This document shows positions 34,756 through 46,584 of a stretch of 64,000 bases of DNA, one piece after another (position 1 is the stretch's first letter; each line of letters starts with the position of its first letter). The DNA is from Rhizophagus clarus (lineage: Eukaryota > Glomeromycota > Glomeromycetes > Glomerales > Glomeraceae): contig BLAL01000013.1 of the NCBI GenBank assembly GCA_015698045.1, forward strand, positions 744,001 to 808,000, given 5' to 3'. A program made the translations under genes and the position numbers. The notes below the pieces were generated by a model. It was not told the DNA's origin, ran no database searches, and was given only the letters and a program-made list of their open reading frames with translations.

Positions 34756-35490
34756 GAATAATTAATAGCGATTATTTGATCCAATCATGTATAAGTTTAT
34801 GGTATTACTGTTACAATTTCAAATATAAATAAATTTTATTAGGTTAAATGTACTGTGAATTGTTCATACATTTATTGCTGTATAACTAGACTAACATAAA
34901 TGTTTATTAGACTGCCTTAAAATTCGTATTAAGAAATTACATCCGAAATACCCTTAAAAATCAATGAAATGGGAAGATAATTAGATAATAATCTTAATTC
35001 GATTACTTATAATAAAATTCACGTATTTACCTATCGCTTTAGCAGTTCACAGATTTTTTTATATTTATTAGTAAAGAAAGTGAGAAATAATTTCTTTTTT
35101 TTTTAGCTAGAAACGATTTTCATTATATCATAATTAATGATGATTTATAATTCTATTTATAAAGTAATTTAATAATAAATGACCTTGTAGGTAATATATA
35201 GTTGCGGGCAAAACCTAAAATACAAAGTTGAAACGTTTCGTCCTTCAAGTGGTAAAATACGAAACTTTTCTTTCAATATTGACGAAACTTTTCAATATTG
35301 GCGAAACCTTCCGAAACCTCTTTGTCATGTGATATAATAAAATTAACCAATTGAATCGAGCTATAAAATCACGTGAGCAAATCAATATAATCATGAAAAT
35401 AAAAAGTTAGATTTACACATTTATTGTGTAATCCTGTTAATTTCCCATATCAAAATTTAAATAACGTTAAATGTTTAAAAAAAGTGACCG
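34756..35490. other. Intergenic; cgaaac-repeat patch
   Basis: No gene. The immediate 3' flank contains an AATAAA-type signal near 34827. At 35230-35320 the word (a/g)cgaaac(t/c)tt is repeated about five times, in a locally GC-richer stretch; purpose unknown. Confidence 0.45.
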
Positions 35491-36415
35491 CTCTGAGTTT
35501 TATACAGCAAATTAGGTTGAAGGATGTTTTATTGAGTGGGATTCTAAAAGGCGAGAATTAAAAAGGTTTGGAAATCAGAAAGTGATAGTTAAAAGATTTA
35601 GAAAATATTGAAAGCATAAATCGAAGTTGGATTGAAGAGGCATGCGATAAAATAAAAAGTTATTATTAAAATATTCTTATTAAAATTTTTTTTTAATTAT
35701 TTACTGTGTATAGGCTAAACACATTTAACTATTAGCAACAAATTGACAGAAGTTATTCAATGTTATGGTTTAACACAAGATCCATCAAATGGGAATTATA
35801 TGCTTGTAATAGATGAAATGGACACAGATCTAAGAAACTATTTACAACAAAATCATAATCAACTTACATGGAAAGAAAGATTTCAAATTGTTATTGATAT
35901 AACTTCTTCGCCTATGAAATTCATCGAGAAAGTGCAATTCATAGAAATTTGGATCCTGAAAATATATCATCGTTTAAAAATCGATTTATATTTGTGATTT
36001 TGGATTTTGTGGACCTGCGGACATACCTTTAAAGGATGTATTTGGAAAACTTCCTTATGTAGCGCCTGAAGTCATTTCTGGAAAAGAATATACTTTTAAA
36101 TCTGATATTTATAGTATTGCGATGCTTATGTGGGAAATTTCATCTGGAAAATTTCCATTTATTAATTATGCACGTGATAATTTTTCTAATGATATCGTTA
36201 ACGATATGAGACCTAAAATTGTACCAGGAAGTGAGCCAGGAACTCCTTTTGAATATGAAAATTTAATGATTTCAATGTTGGGATGCTGATCCATCAAAAA
36301 GACCTAATATTTCTACACTTTGGAGAAAAATAAAAGAAATTAGTTTTTATCAGAGTAAATCAGATGAATCGTTAACTCAACCGGAGAAAATAGTGCAAGT
36401 CTAGAAATTAAATGA
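35491..36415 (+). pseudogene. Protein kinase pseudogene, 5'-truncated
   Basis: Related to the kinases at 14478 and 54724 but lacking the N-terminal Cys-ribbon part. The remaining exon-1 piece (about 35500-35640) has stops. After an intron-like gap, exon 2 begins near 35714 (AKHLTISN) and reads GLTQDPSNGNYML, with frameshifts near 35910 and 36000. The catalytic triplet is HRN (codon AAT at 35946-35948) instead of HRD. APEV, SDIYSIAMLMWEISSG and PFEYENLM survive, then another frameshift breaks the end. It cannot encode an active kinase. Confidence 0.85.
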
Positions 36416-39139
36416 GTCGTATAAGTAAAAATGTAACAGGTATAAATATTAATTATATTACTTATTAATTTATAAGTTATATTATTTATTATACAGTATG
36501 TGCTCTAATTAATCAAAAAATTTTGCTTTAATAGGAAACAAGAACGAATAGAATCATTGTGATATTAAGCCGTTCTTAAATTAGTTGTGTCTTTTTATAA
36601 ACATTTAAATACTGTATTATTTGAAAATTATATATTATAAATTATTTAAACACCAAGATTAGAGTAAGTAAGATGAGACACACATCTTCTTAGTTTGTAA
36701 TTTACATAGTACTTTTTTCTAAATAAGTTATTTATTGATTCTGATCTTAAATAACAACACACATTTCACATATTCAATGATGAAGCTAATAGGAATTTTA
36801 TTATATTTTGATTTTATAAATTAATCGAATGAAGAACGAAAGTCGAATGCTGTTGATTTTCCAGGTACCCGAAACTGAAGATCAAAAATCAGTTTTTTTT
36901 TCTCGAATACTTTTCGTTCAAATTTTTCAACGCAATTTTGCACTATCAACATATTATTCCCAATTTCAGACTTATAAATTGATTTGATTTTAACACTTAA
37001 TTATATTTCACAAACAATAGTCTATATTTTTTTTTTAAAAAAAAAAAAGAAAGAAATACCTCGAGAAATCTGATAAAACAATTGTTATAAAGAATAAAAA
37101 AATCGTAGAATTAAAATCGTGATAGATTATAAACATTGTTTGTCGTAGCTTCGATAATTAACACATAGTAAAAAATAGTAAATCACATTATGTAGATAAT
37201 ACGTGTGATGAGAAACCATATTTTAAATACTAAAAAAAAAAAAAATTAATAATTGTTCTTTGAAAGACAGAATAAAAAAAAAATTAAAAAAAAAAATCGT
37301 ACATTCGGAGAATCAATCATTGAAATAAACGAAACGTGATTGATAATAAAATTATGCAAATTATATACAGCAAGTATACTATGCGTAATCGAATAAAAAA
37401 TAGTTATCAGTTTCAGCAACAATAAGCAATATAATTGGTAAAATTTGCACAAACTTTATTGATTGCAAATACATATAAAGCACGATAGTTCTACAGTTAC
37501 AAGATCATGAGTAACGCCTGATAAAAACTGATACTTGATGTGCTTCATTTAATCACACCTATAATAAAAATTTTTTTTACTAATAAAATTATTGTTATTC
37601 TGTAAGTAATTTGTTTGTCACAATAAATTACACATATTGTAAAAGTTTTATAGCTATTTAATCTATGCGAAATTAAATATTGTAAATTTACTTTCACTTT
37701 TTATTATTGAAAATTTATACTTTCAAGTTACTGTATTTAACTCACACATATCTACTATAAAAAATTTCACCTCAAGTAACTAGAATTAATGATAATTTCT
37801 AATTACCTTTATCAGATAAAAACTTAATATGGGAAATATAGTAGTACAAGATCCTATTTTTAATTTTATCGGTTAAATTTTTGGTAATTTTTTTCTGCCA
37901 GAATTAATAATAATTTTCAACTATCTTTTTTAGTTTGGCAATACTCGTACCTTCTCCTACGTAGAATATAAATATTCCGAGTACTATACATGAATTTTGT
38001 TACGCAAAACATAGTATTATATTACGATTTTAATTATAACTTTTTTATTATTAATCGTGTAAACTTCAAAGTAATGAATCTAAATTTAAATTTGCATTTT
38101 AATAATAAAATACATTAATTCAATCCCATGAATTTACATAATTTTCCATAATATCATTACAAGTAGTCCATTTTTATTTAGTTAACTTTCTGATAGTCCG
38201 ATTATAGCACTCTTCTGATCATAATACTCCACCTAGTATACTGTATACAGTACCACTTACAATATTTAGTTAATAATGATTTGTATTGCTCTGAACCTCT
38301 CGAAAGAAGAGTCAAGCATATAGGAACAAATTTAAATATTTTTACTTAATTTTAATTTACATTATCATTTATCATATTTCTGGATTTCGGGCCAAGAAAA
38401 GAATATTTTCGTTAGTAACACGCACATAACTTACGTTAATCATTGTCTTGTTGTTTTTCCAAAGTATTCAGAATCTACAAAAAATTTCGTGTTACAGTGC
38501 GAAACTACACAGTTATGATACTTTAATGCATTATATATCAACCAACTGAAAATAGTTTAACATGTTTCAGAAACAAATTGATGTCTTAATTGATGGTAAT
38601 ACTACATTTTGTCATACACTTTTATTGTCATACAGACGTAACCTTATACTATAATTAATAGAATATTAAAGTTGTATCAGTTATGATCATTTCATGTTTT
38701 AGGAATAATTGGTCAGACTGACACTGATGTCATACAGAATTACAGATATGAGTCATATCACTTTACATTAAATTTTAATTAATAGAATATTAAAGTTATA
38801 TTAATATGACGGCGAATTACATTAGATTAAAAGAATAGACTTTACATAAGTGAACGTGTTTTGAAAATAAATTCGGAATTTATATTATAGACTACGAATT
38901 AGTCAAATTTATAAATCAGCGTATAATATTAATTAGTCCTATCAAACGATTCGTTATTATGAAAATTAAATGAATCTTAAATACACTCGAACTGACACAT
39001 CAACGTGTAAAGAGTTAATTTTTTATTTAAAAACCTTATTCTATACATTTTTTTATAAAAAAAAGTAATATAATTATAAAGAATAAAATTATAATATATA
39101 TTGAAATTATATTCTACCTTTTCTTTTAATCTTATCAAC
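36416..39139. other. Long intergenic region, nothing recognised
   Basis: About 2.7 kb of AT-rich DNA with scattered A/T homopolymers (37028-37048, 37230-37245, 37275-37305) and no frame, RNA gene or terminal-repeat structure that I can support. The word aattaatagaatattaaagtt occurs twice in part near 38655 and 38777. Confidence 0.5.
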
Positions 39140-40632
39140 ATGAATTTATCTGAAAAATATTCTGGCCAAGATGGTAAGTCTTGTAAACAATTGTGATATT
39201 TTTCTTATTTAGCTTTTACTAACTAAAACTTTGTTTTAGCTCTAATTTCTTATTTAAAAAAGCGAAATAATAAATCATATCTTGGGTTCTTAAACTTGTA
39301 CCGGGATGTCATTATTGCTTCCCCAACTTCAGATATTTGCTGCTGGAATGATCTAGACAATTCTTGGGCTGGTAGATATATAAGAGAAGCAGAGAATATT
39401 TTTGTAGATAAAGAGATTATTGAAGCGTTAAAGAAAAAGGTGTGTATATTTTTTATTTTGCGAAGAAAGGGTAACTCTAAAGACGAGCTACGTGTTTACA
39501 TGTGCCTTGACTTTTGAGAATTACTGGGTGGAGACGCTTGGTAACCACTCCACAGCTCGATATTCAGGCGTCCTTACTTTGTTGTTAGTAAAAGTCTGTT
39601 AATTTTGGAGGAGAAATTGACTATGTACCTTCTTTTACTACTAAATAAAAAAAATTGTACACACTGCTAACAATCTTTCTTATGCTGTAAATAGATAAAT
39701 CTGGAACATTTCAATTATTCCTTGCCAATATGTTTGTAATTTAATATTTTTATAACATAATGAAAAAGAAAATTTACCACCCACAATAATCAAGATACCT
39801 ACGAAGGAAACTTCTCAGTTACAAAAAGTAAGGAAGAATGATAATGATCCAAATAAGTCACATTTTATGTTTGTTATATTAACTTATATTTAATTAACTT
39901 ATATTTAATTATCTATTAGAACTTAAAAAAAAAGAAACAAAAACAAAATGAAAATAAGACGGATTATTACATGCAAATAGCTGATGATGTGTTTCTTTTT
40001 TGCAATATCATATGAAGATCTTATCTGAGATAAGATTATCAGCAAGGTCACGAATGTCATTATCTTCAGCAGCAGATGAGTCTGTTCTTCAGGCTATTGT
40101 TGAACTACTTTTGTAATCACAATATAATGTTCCAGAACTTTGTTTAATAATGAACAAACCGTTTGGCTTTCTTGACATTTTTGTTTTGGGAGAAGATACT
40201 GATAAAAATTATATTAATATCTGATATGGAATTAAAGAATGTTTTGCTTGTTGGATTATTAAGAAATATTAATGAAAAACAGCAAAAAGAATTTAATGCA
40301 AATGAATTGAAAGAATTGGATGAATTACTTGAAAAAGAAATGAGGAGCTTTTATTAAAATCATATATATATTATTCAAAAAAAGCTAATGAATGGAAAAA
40401 AACAACTATAGGTGAAATATTGAATAATGGAATAAAGCAATTAGAAAGATACAAGAATGTAACTGCAAAAGGACAAGCTACTAAAAATTCTGTAGGAATA
40501 CGTGATCGAATTAAAATAATTAATTCAAGTAGTCCGAATATGTGGTTTATTGTTGTAGTAATTGGATTTCATCGCATTATATGTAGATCTGTTGATGAAA
40601 AATTATCTAATTATAAATATAATAGGATTTAG
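39140..40632 (+). pseudogene. Broken gene, N-terminal module plus PD-(D/E)XK-like remnant
   Basis: A spliced start is visible: exon 39140-39173, intron 39174-39239 (GT-AG) and exon 39240-39439, encoding MNLSEKYSGQD then ALISYLKKRNNKSYL, CCWNDLDNSW and AGRYIREAENIF, followed by a GT donor. No matching continuation is found. From about 40010 to 40632 fragments in changing frames read SEIRLSARSRMS, VPELCLIMNKPFG, VLGEDTDKNYIN, MELKNVLLVGLL and NNGIKQLERY. The last fragments resemble a C-terminal PD-(D/E)XK nuclease-like domain found in large Glomeromycotina families, where I/MELK would be the (D/E)xK motif. The two parts may be one disrupted gene or two neighbours. Frameshifts and stops make it non-functional. 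Confidence 0.5.
39468..39585. other. GC-rich, potentially structured insertion
   Basis: About 120 bp with much higher GC than its surroundings, lying between the two halves of the broken gene. Self-complementary words include ggtgg/ccactcc (39521-39555) and ggagacgc/ggcgtcc (39526-39572). It could be a fragment of a structured RNA or a short interspersed element; no tRNA or other known RNA was recognised. Confidence 0.3.
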
Positions 40633-40854
40633 TAGTATATTCTATTTTATTTTATAAAAACATGTTTTACTTTAATATACTGTATATTATAATCATATTA
40701 AAAAAAAAAACTAAACGATAGAATTCATTATCTGAACAGAAGTATAATGTCTTATTTATTATTTTATAGTAATTGCTTTTGACCAATTTAAGCTTTAGTG
40801 TATATTATTATAACAGTCTGCACAACTAGTTTCAATGAACTGCTGAAATTCTTC

Positions 40855-41080
40855 AATTGGAATTTGTTATTTTTCGTTCTCTTTGTTTCCTAGAACCTAC
40901 TGATATTATTTTCATATTAAAAATCAACACTTATATCTACATCAACTTCTTCATGTTTATTGATCAAATAACATTTAATGAATTAATGGTGCTGATATGC
41001 TAAAACTGACTGCTAAACTTTATATTTCTACCTTATTTTGGTATTTGTCACGTGATAATAACGAGAAAGGGAAAGCAATG
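40855..41080 (+). repeat. Segmental duplication, copy A left part
   Basis: Aligns in the same orientation with about 52585-52850: cttcaa(t/c)tggaatttgttat, cctagaacctactg, tgctgatatgctaaa and gtcacgtgataataacgag are shared in order. Copy A continues beyond the Tc1-type transposon at 45307. Confidence 0.7.
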
Positions 41081-41082
41081 TA

Positions 41083-42545
41083 CAGTGGGATATCAAAAAT
41101 CACCGGACAGTTTTTTTTCAGAATTGCTTAACCGCATTTTCTCAGCATCCAGTGATCATTAAGCAATGAACCAAAGCTTGTTAGAATCACCATAACAAGG
41201 CGCATTGAATGATGTTATCTGTGTATCTCTAGCATTAATAGGTAATTAGTTATTGTCAAGTATTTATAAACAGTAAAATAGGAATAACTTTTCAGTCTCT
41301 AATGCTAAAAACATAAAAATAATACCATTCGATTTGTCTTGTTATGGCGAATCTAACAAGATATGCCTCATCATTCTATGATTAATGGGCAATGAAACGC
41401 CTTGATACTTTTATTTTTCATTATTAAAAAAATTTTCAAAAATCATGATTTTAAAATAAACTTTAAATGGAGTTTAAATGTCACCCAGTGATCATACAAA
41501 GATGAGCAAAGGATCATTAGAGACGTCTCATTGAGATGCATTGAATGGTGGTATTTATATATTTCTAGCATTAATAGATAGTTAATTATGATCAATAATC
41601 TCTAAATTAAAAAATGGTGATAACATTTTATCTATTAATGCTAGAGATTTAAAATACTGCCATTTAATGTGTCTCATTATGATAAATATAATGAGCTTTT
41701 TTTGTTTTTATATTACCACCAGATAATTAAACGCCTTGATGTTTCTACATGTCAATATTAAAAAAATTGTTAAAAAAATATAATTTTAGAATAAACTTTA
41801 AATGGAGTTTAAATGTCATGCAGTGATCATACAAAGATGATCAAAAACTCATTAGATTCGTCTCATTGAGATGCATTGAATGACGGTATTTTTATATTTC
41901 TAGCATTAATAAATAGTTAATTATGATCAATATTCTTTAAAATAAAAAGTAGTAATAACTTTTTGTCTATTGATGCTAGAGATATAAAATACTACTATTT
42001 AATGTGTCTCATTATGATAAATATAATGAGCTTTTTTTATTTTCATATTACCGCCAGACAAGAAAACGCCTTGATGTTTCTACATGTCAATATTAAAAAA
42101 ATTGTTAAAAAAATATAATTTTAAAATAAATTTAAATGGAGTTTAAATGTCACCTAGAGATCATACAAAGATGATCAAAGGCTCATTAGATTCGTCTCAT
42201 TGAGGTGCATTGAATGTTGGTATTTTTAGATTTCTAGCATTAATAGATAGTTAATTATGATCAATATTCTTTAAATTAAAAAGTGGTTATAACTTTTTAT
42301 CTATTGATACTAGAGATGTAAAATACTACCATTTAATGTGTCTCATTATGATAAATATAATGAGCTTTTTTTGTTTTAATATTACCACCAGATGAGAAAA
42401 TGCCTTGATGTTTCTAAATGTTAATATTAAAAAAATTTATTAAAAAAATGTAATTTTAGAATTAATTTAAATAGGATTAAAATATTACTCAGTGATTATA
42501 CAAAGTTGATTAAAAGCTCATTAGATTCATCTCATTGAAAAAAAT
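41083..42545 (+). repeat. Left long terminal inverted repeat, four ~335-bp units
   Basis: The marker agtgatcatacaaag and its variants recur at 41487, 41822, 42156 and 42491, a spacing of 334-335 bp. Each unit contains a block with ctagcattaataga and a second, inverted version of the same block, so single strands could form a series of large hairpins. The innermost unit is the most diverged. Confidence 0.88.
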
Positions 42546-42627
42546 TAAATAGTAATAAAATAAGTGTAAAAGTTTTTGACAAAAAATACATTTTAATTAT
42601 AAAAAAAAAATATTTATTATTTTATTA

Positions 42628-43662
42628 TTAATATTTTGTAGGATCACCTTTATTTTCAATAACTGCAGCAACACGGCGTAGTATACTATCTACAAGATTT
42701 TTATATATTTTTTCATCAAGATTTAACCATTCTTCTTGTAAAATCTTCCATAAATCATCTTGATTTTTTGGTAATGGTCTATGATTTCTGACTTTTCTTT
42801 CCAATTCATCCCATAGATTTTCTATAGGATTCAAATCTGGACTTTGTGCAGGCCATGGTAAGCTTGCAATATTATTATCTTCTTTCCACTTTTTTGCTAT
42901 ATTTGCTGTATGAATAGGAGCATTATCTTCTTGAAAAATATAATTTTCTTTATCTTCTAAATTATTTATAAAGGGAAATAAATGTTTTTCAAGTATTTCT
43001 TTTACATAGACATTTGCTGTTATTTTACCTTCTAATTTAACTAATGGACCTAATTTATTTTTTACAAAACAACCCCAAATCATTACACTTTCTTGACCTG
43101 ATTTAAATGTAGGAATAAGACATTTTGGATTATATTTTTCCTGAGGAGTTCTCCAAACATATCTTTTTCCATCACCACCAAATACTTCAAATTTAGATTC
43201 ATCACTCCAAATAATGTTTTCCCATTCATTTATCCACTTTACTTTTTGTTTAGCCCATTTTAATCTTTTCATTTTATTAGCTGCATTTACAAAGGGTTTT
43301 TTTGCTCCAACTCGTCCATAAATATTATTTTTATGGAGATATCGTTTGATAGTAATTGGGCTTGCCTCTATTGAAGTAGAAGTAGTAAAGTTTTCACACA
43401 ATTCATCAATAGTAGTTTTTCGGTTTTTATTAAGAGTTTGCATTAAATGGCGGCCATCTCTTTCTGTTATAATAGGTGGTCTACCACTTCGTGAAGGTAG
43501 TGTTTCAAATCCTTCTTTATATGCAGCAATAACTTCATGAACTGTACTTTTTGAATGTTTTAATATTTCACTTATTTTTCTTATGCTAAAATCACATTTC
43601 CAAGCACCTATTATTTCACCACGCTGGAATTCTGTAAGTTCTTTACGTTGGGTAGCAGCCAT
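42628..43662 (-). CDS. Tc1-family DD34E transposase
   Basis: Intact 344-aa frame, the normal length for Tc1 transposases. It cuts and pastes the surrounding element by binding the terminal repeats and catalysing strand transfer in the nucleus. The N-terminal half has paired helix-turn-helix DNA-binding regions (FQRGEIIGAW..., SKSTVHEVI, GRPPIIT linker). The catalytic triad is D in WSDESKFE, D in EDNAPIHTA and E in SPDLNPIENLW, with 34 residues between the second D and E. The ATG at 43662 gives the conserved start. The frame lies between the two long arms. No stops or frameshifts, so it may be functional. Confidence 0.96.
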   Translation of the reverse strand: MAATQRKELTEFQRGEIIGAWKCDFSIRKISEILKHSKSTVHEVIAAYKEGFETLPSRSGRPPIITERDGRHLMQTLNKNRKTTIDELCENFTTSTSIEASPITIKRYLHKNNIYGRVGAKKPFVNAANKMKRLKWAKQKVKWINEWENIIWSDESKFEVFGGDGKRYVWRTPQEKYNPKCLIPTFKSGQESVMIWGCFVKNKLGPLVKLEGKITANVYVKEILEKHLFPFINNLEDKENYIFQEDNAPIHTANIAKKWKEDNNIASLPWPAQSPDLNPIENLWDELERKVRNHRPLPKNQDDLWKILQEEWLNLDEKIYKNLVDSILRRVAAVIENKGDPTKY

Positions 43663-43851
43663 TTAAATAATTTATTATTTTTTTTATAATTTATAATATT
43701 AAGGAAAAGAAGAAACTATATAATTTTAAAGACTTTTTTAATAGTAAAGAAATTTTTTTAAAAAAAAATATTTATAAAAAATAAATATTATCATAAATAC
43801 AAATTGGTAAAAATTTTAATGTTTATATATTTTTTTAATTTTTGGCTTAAT

Positions 43852-43990
43852 ATACTTGACTTGCTTTGCATCATATTTGCTTAGTATTTGGCTTAGCATA
43901 TTGGGTTAACACATAAGGCTTAGTTATTTGGCTTAGTATATTTGCTTAGCATATTTGGCTTTATGCATTTGGCTTTGAATATTTAGAATA
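43852..43990. repeat. Short degenerate tandem repeat inside the Tc1-type element
   Basis: About eight copies of a 13-16-bp word of the form ttggcttagtata(tt) lie between the transposase start and the right arm. They are upstream of the transposase on its own strand, so they could affect its promoter; no function is shown. Confidence 0.7.
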
Positions 43991-44014
43991 CAGTATATTA
44001 AATAAAGATAAAAA

Positions 44015-45304
44015 AAAGCTCATTATATTTATCAAAATGAAATGCATTAAATGACAGTATTTTTTATAATACTAACATTAGTAGGTAAAAAGTTATTTGT
44101 ACTTTATCATTTAGAGAATATTTGTCATAACTTATTGCCTATATATGTTAAAGATATATAAATACTACCATTCGATGCATCTCAATGAGACGAATCTAAT
44201 GAGCCTTTGATTATCTTTGTATGATCACTGGGTGACATTTAAACTCCATTTAAAGTTTATTTTAAAATTATATTTTTTTAACAATTTTTTTAATATTGAC
44301 ATGTAGAAACATCAAGGCGTTTACTTGTCTGGTGGTAATATAAAAACAAAAAAAGCTCATTATATTTATCATAATGAGACACATTAAATGGCAGTATTTT
44401 TTATCTCTAGCATCAATAGATAAAACGTTATCACCATTTTTTAATTTAGAGATTATTGATCATAATTAACTATCTATTAATGCTAGAAATCTAAAAATAC
44501 CAACATTCAATGCACCTCAATGAGACGAATCTAATGAGCCTTTGATCATCTTTGTATGATCACTGGGTGACATTTAAACTCCATTTAAAGTTTATTCTAA
44601 AATTGTATTTTTTTTAACAATTTTTTTAATATTGACATGTAGAAACATCAAGGCGTTTACTTGTCTGATGGTAATATAAAAACAAAAAAAGCTCATTATA
44701 TTTATCATAATGAGACACATTAAATGGCAGTATTTTATATCTCTAGCATCAATAGATAAAAAGTTATCTCCATTTTTTAATTTAGAGAGAATTGATCATA
44801 ATTAACTATCTATTAATGCTAGAAATATATAAATACCACCATTCAATGCATCTCAATGAGACGAATCTAATGAGCTTTTGATCATCTTTGTATGATCACC
44901 GGGTGACATTTAAACTCCATTTAAAGTTTATTTTAAAATCATGATTTTTGAAAATTTTTTTAATAATGAAAAATAAAAGTATCAAGGCGTTTCATTGCCC
45001 ATTAATCATAGAATGATGAAGCATATCTTGTTAGATTCGCCATAACAAGACAAATCGAATGGTATTATTTTTATGTTTTTAGCATTAGAGGATGAAAAGT
45101 TATTCCTATTTTACTGTTTATAAATACTTGACAATAACTAATTACCTATTAATGCTAGAGATACACAGATAATACCATTCAATGCATCTTGTTATGGTGA
45201 TTCTAACAAGCTTTGGTTCATTGTTTAATGATCACTGGATGCTGAGAAAATGCAGTTATGCAATTCTGAAAAAAAACTGTCCGGTGATTTTTGATATCCC
45301 ACTG
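44015..45304 (-). repeat. Right long terminal inverted repeat
   Basis: Inverse of the left arm. The marker reads atcact(g)ggtgacattt near 44223, 44558, 44895 and, in the terminal version, near 45229, again about 335 bp apart. The outer 90 nt differ from the left arm at only a few positions. Confidence 0.88.
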
Positions 45305-45306
45305 TA

Positions 45307-46059
45307 TATGGTAAATCTCAATGAAAAAAAATTATAAAGCAAAGATATAATTAATAATTAATTATAAAACGAAGATATATGTTCGATAATTAAAACGAAA
45401 GAAACAATTTTGGTAAAACATAATAATAATTTTATTAATCAACCAATAGCAAATTGAGAACTAAAATTATGGTAACCAATCAGAACGGTGGAATAAATTA
45501 TTTTGTACAGATATGATTTATATCATTACTTAGCAATGATTTTACAAATTACAATCGTTTTACAATCGTTATTAATTATAATTATGATGTCTTGTTAATT
45601 AAAATTTTAATTAAAATTCTCATTTTCCCTATTACACAAAAATATCTTTACTGTACATCTGATTTCAATTTAAACGTCTACATGTTTAAAAAATGAATAT
45701 AAATACGTAATATCAAATAAACGTGTCATACAGTATTATTATAATAATGTTTAAAAGATATTCTTAATGAAAGAACAAATTAAATTTGAATATTCAGCTG
45801 TTTTAAAATCTTATATTATGAATAATGCCATTAAATAATTTTACAAATTAATAAGAATTTTGAAAGATATTTATCTTACATTCTAAATGTAATGAATAAT
45901 AATAAATAGAATAAATAAAATGATGATAATACTTATAAAAAATTCATCTCTTTAGTTATCTATGATATTTAAAAAAGGTCTAGAAGAAGGTATATAAAAT
46001 AACTTAGTAATTTAAAAACTATCTAAAATAAAAGTTTCAGAATATTTTCAAACGAATAG
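45307..46059 (+). repeat. Segmental duplication, copy A right part, and 3' flank of kinase C
   Basis: Resumes the duplicated block after the Tc1-type insertion: ataattaaaacgaaagaaaca, accaatcagaacg, gtacagatatg and cacaaaaatatct match 52920-53880 in the same order. No gene is seen until the terminal exon of the minus-strand kinase pseudogene at 46060. Confidence 0.65.
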
Positions 46060-46178
46060 TTAATTACCATCAGGAAGTTCCAAATCATCCTGTTCTTCTG
46101 AATGAAGATTTGGATTATTATATTCTTCATCTTCATCTATAAATATTATGTTAGAATTAATAAAATGATATAAAATTT

Positions 46179-46584
46179 GGGAGCCGTCCGAAATCCCGAA
46201 ACTCAAAATCCCGACAGGTGCATAATCCCGACAAGCCATTAATATTTTTTATTAGCATAAGATAGGGTTTTACGCTGATTTTTTATATACTGTAAGATAG
46301 GAGTTACTTAGGGTTAGTTTAGGTTAGTTTAGGGTTAGCTTAGGGTTAGTTAGGGTTAGTTAGGATTAGTGTTAGGTTAGTGTTAGGGTTAGGTAGGTGT
46401 TAGGAAAAAAAACTGCGAGCGAAGCGAGCAAAGGAAGTTACTTAGAGTTAGAATAATTAAAGTAGATAATCCAAATGAATTAAATTTATTAACAAAAAAG
46501 TTGTTGGGATTTCGTACCTGTCAGGATTTTTTGTCAGGATTTTGAGTGTCGGGATTTTAAGTTTCGGGATTTCGTATCATACCC
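46179..46584. mobile_element. Mutator-like MITE carrying telomere-like repeats
   Basis: 406 bp with inverted ends GGG...CGAAATCCCGAAAC (left) and an inverse copy on the right, flanked by a perfect 9-bp duplication ATAAAATTT (46170-46178 and 46585-46593), the hallmark of Mutator-like transposition. The subterminal regions repeat tcccgac. The middle holds a run of gttaggg-type repeats. No transposase. It lies in an intron between tail exons of the kinase C pseudogene. Confidence 0.88.
46300..46408 (+). repeat. Interstitial telomere-like repeat array
   Basis: Degenerate repeats of ttaggg / gttagggtta / gttaggt over about 100 bp inside the Mutator-like MITE. TTAGGG is the usual fungal telomere unit, but the variable spacing here (6-12 bp) shows this is not a true telomere. 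Confidence 0.8.

Larger units (their letters stand above)
41083..45304. mobile_element. Tc1-type transposon with giant tandem-repeat inverted termini
   Basis: A 4222-bp element starting CAGTGGGATATC and ending with its inverse, flanked by TA on both sides (41081-41082, 45305-45306), the Tc1/mariner target. The terminal ~90 nt are nearly identical in both arms. The inverted repeats are exceptionally long: about 41083-42545 and 44015-45304. Each arm is a tandem series of about four ~335-bp units, and each unit is itself an imperfect palindrome. An intact DD34E transposase lies between the arms on the minus strand. Near-identity of the ends and the intact ORF suggest recent activity. Confidence 0.93.

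Noticed and set aside
46300..46408. Chromosome end or recent fusion point
   Set aside because: Telomere-like repeats are degenerate and wholly inside a MITE with its own target duplication.
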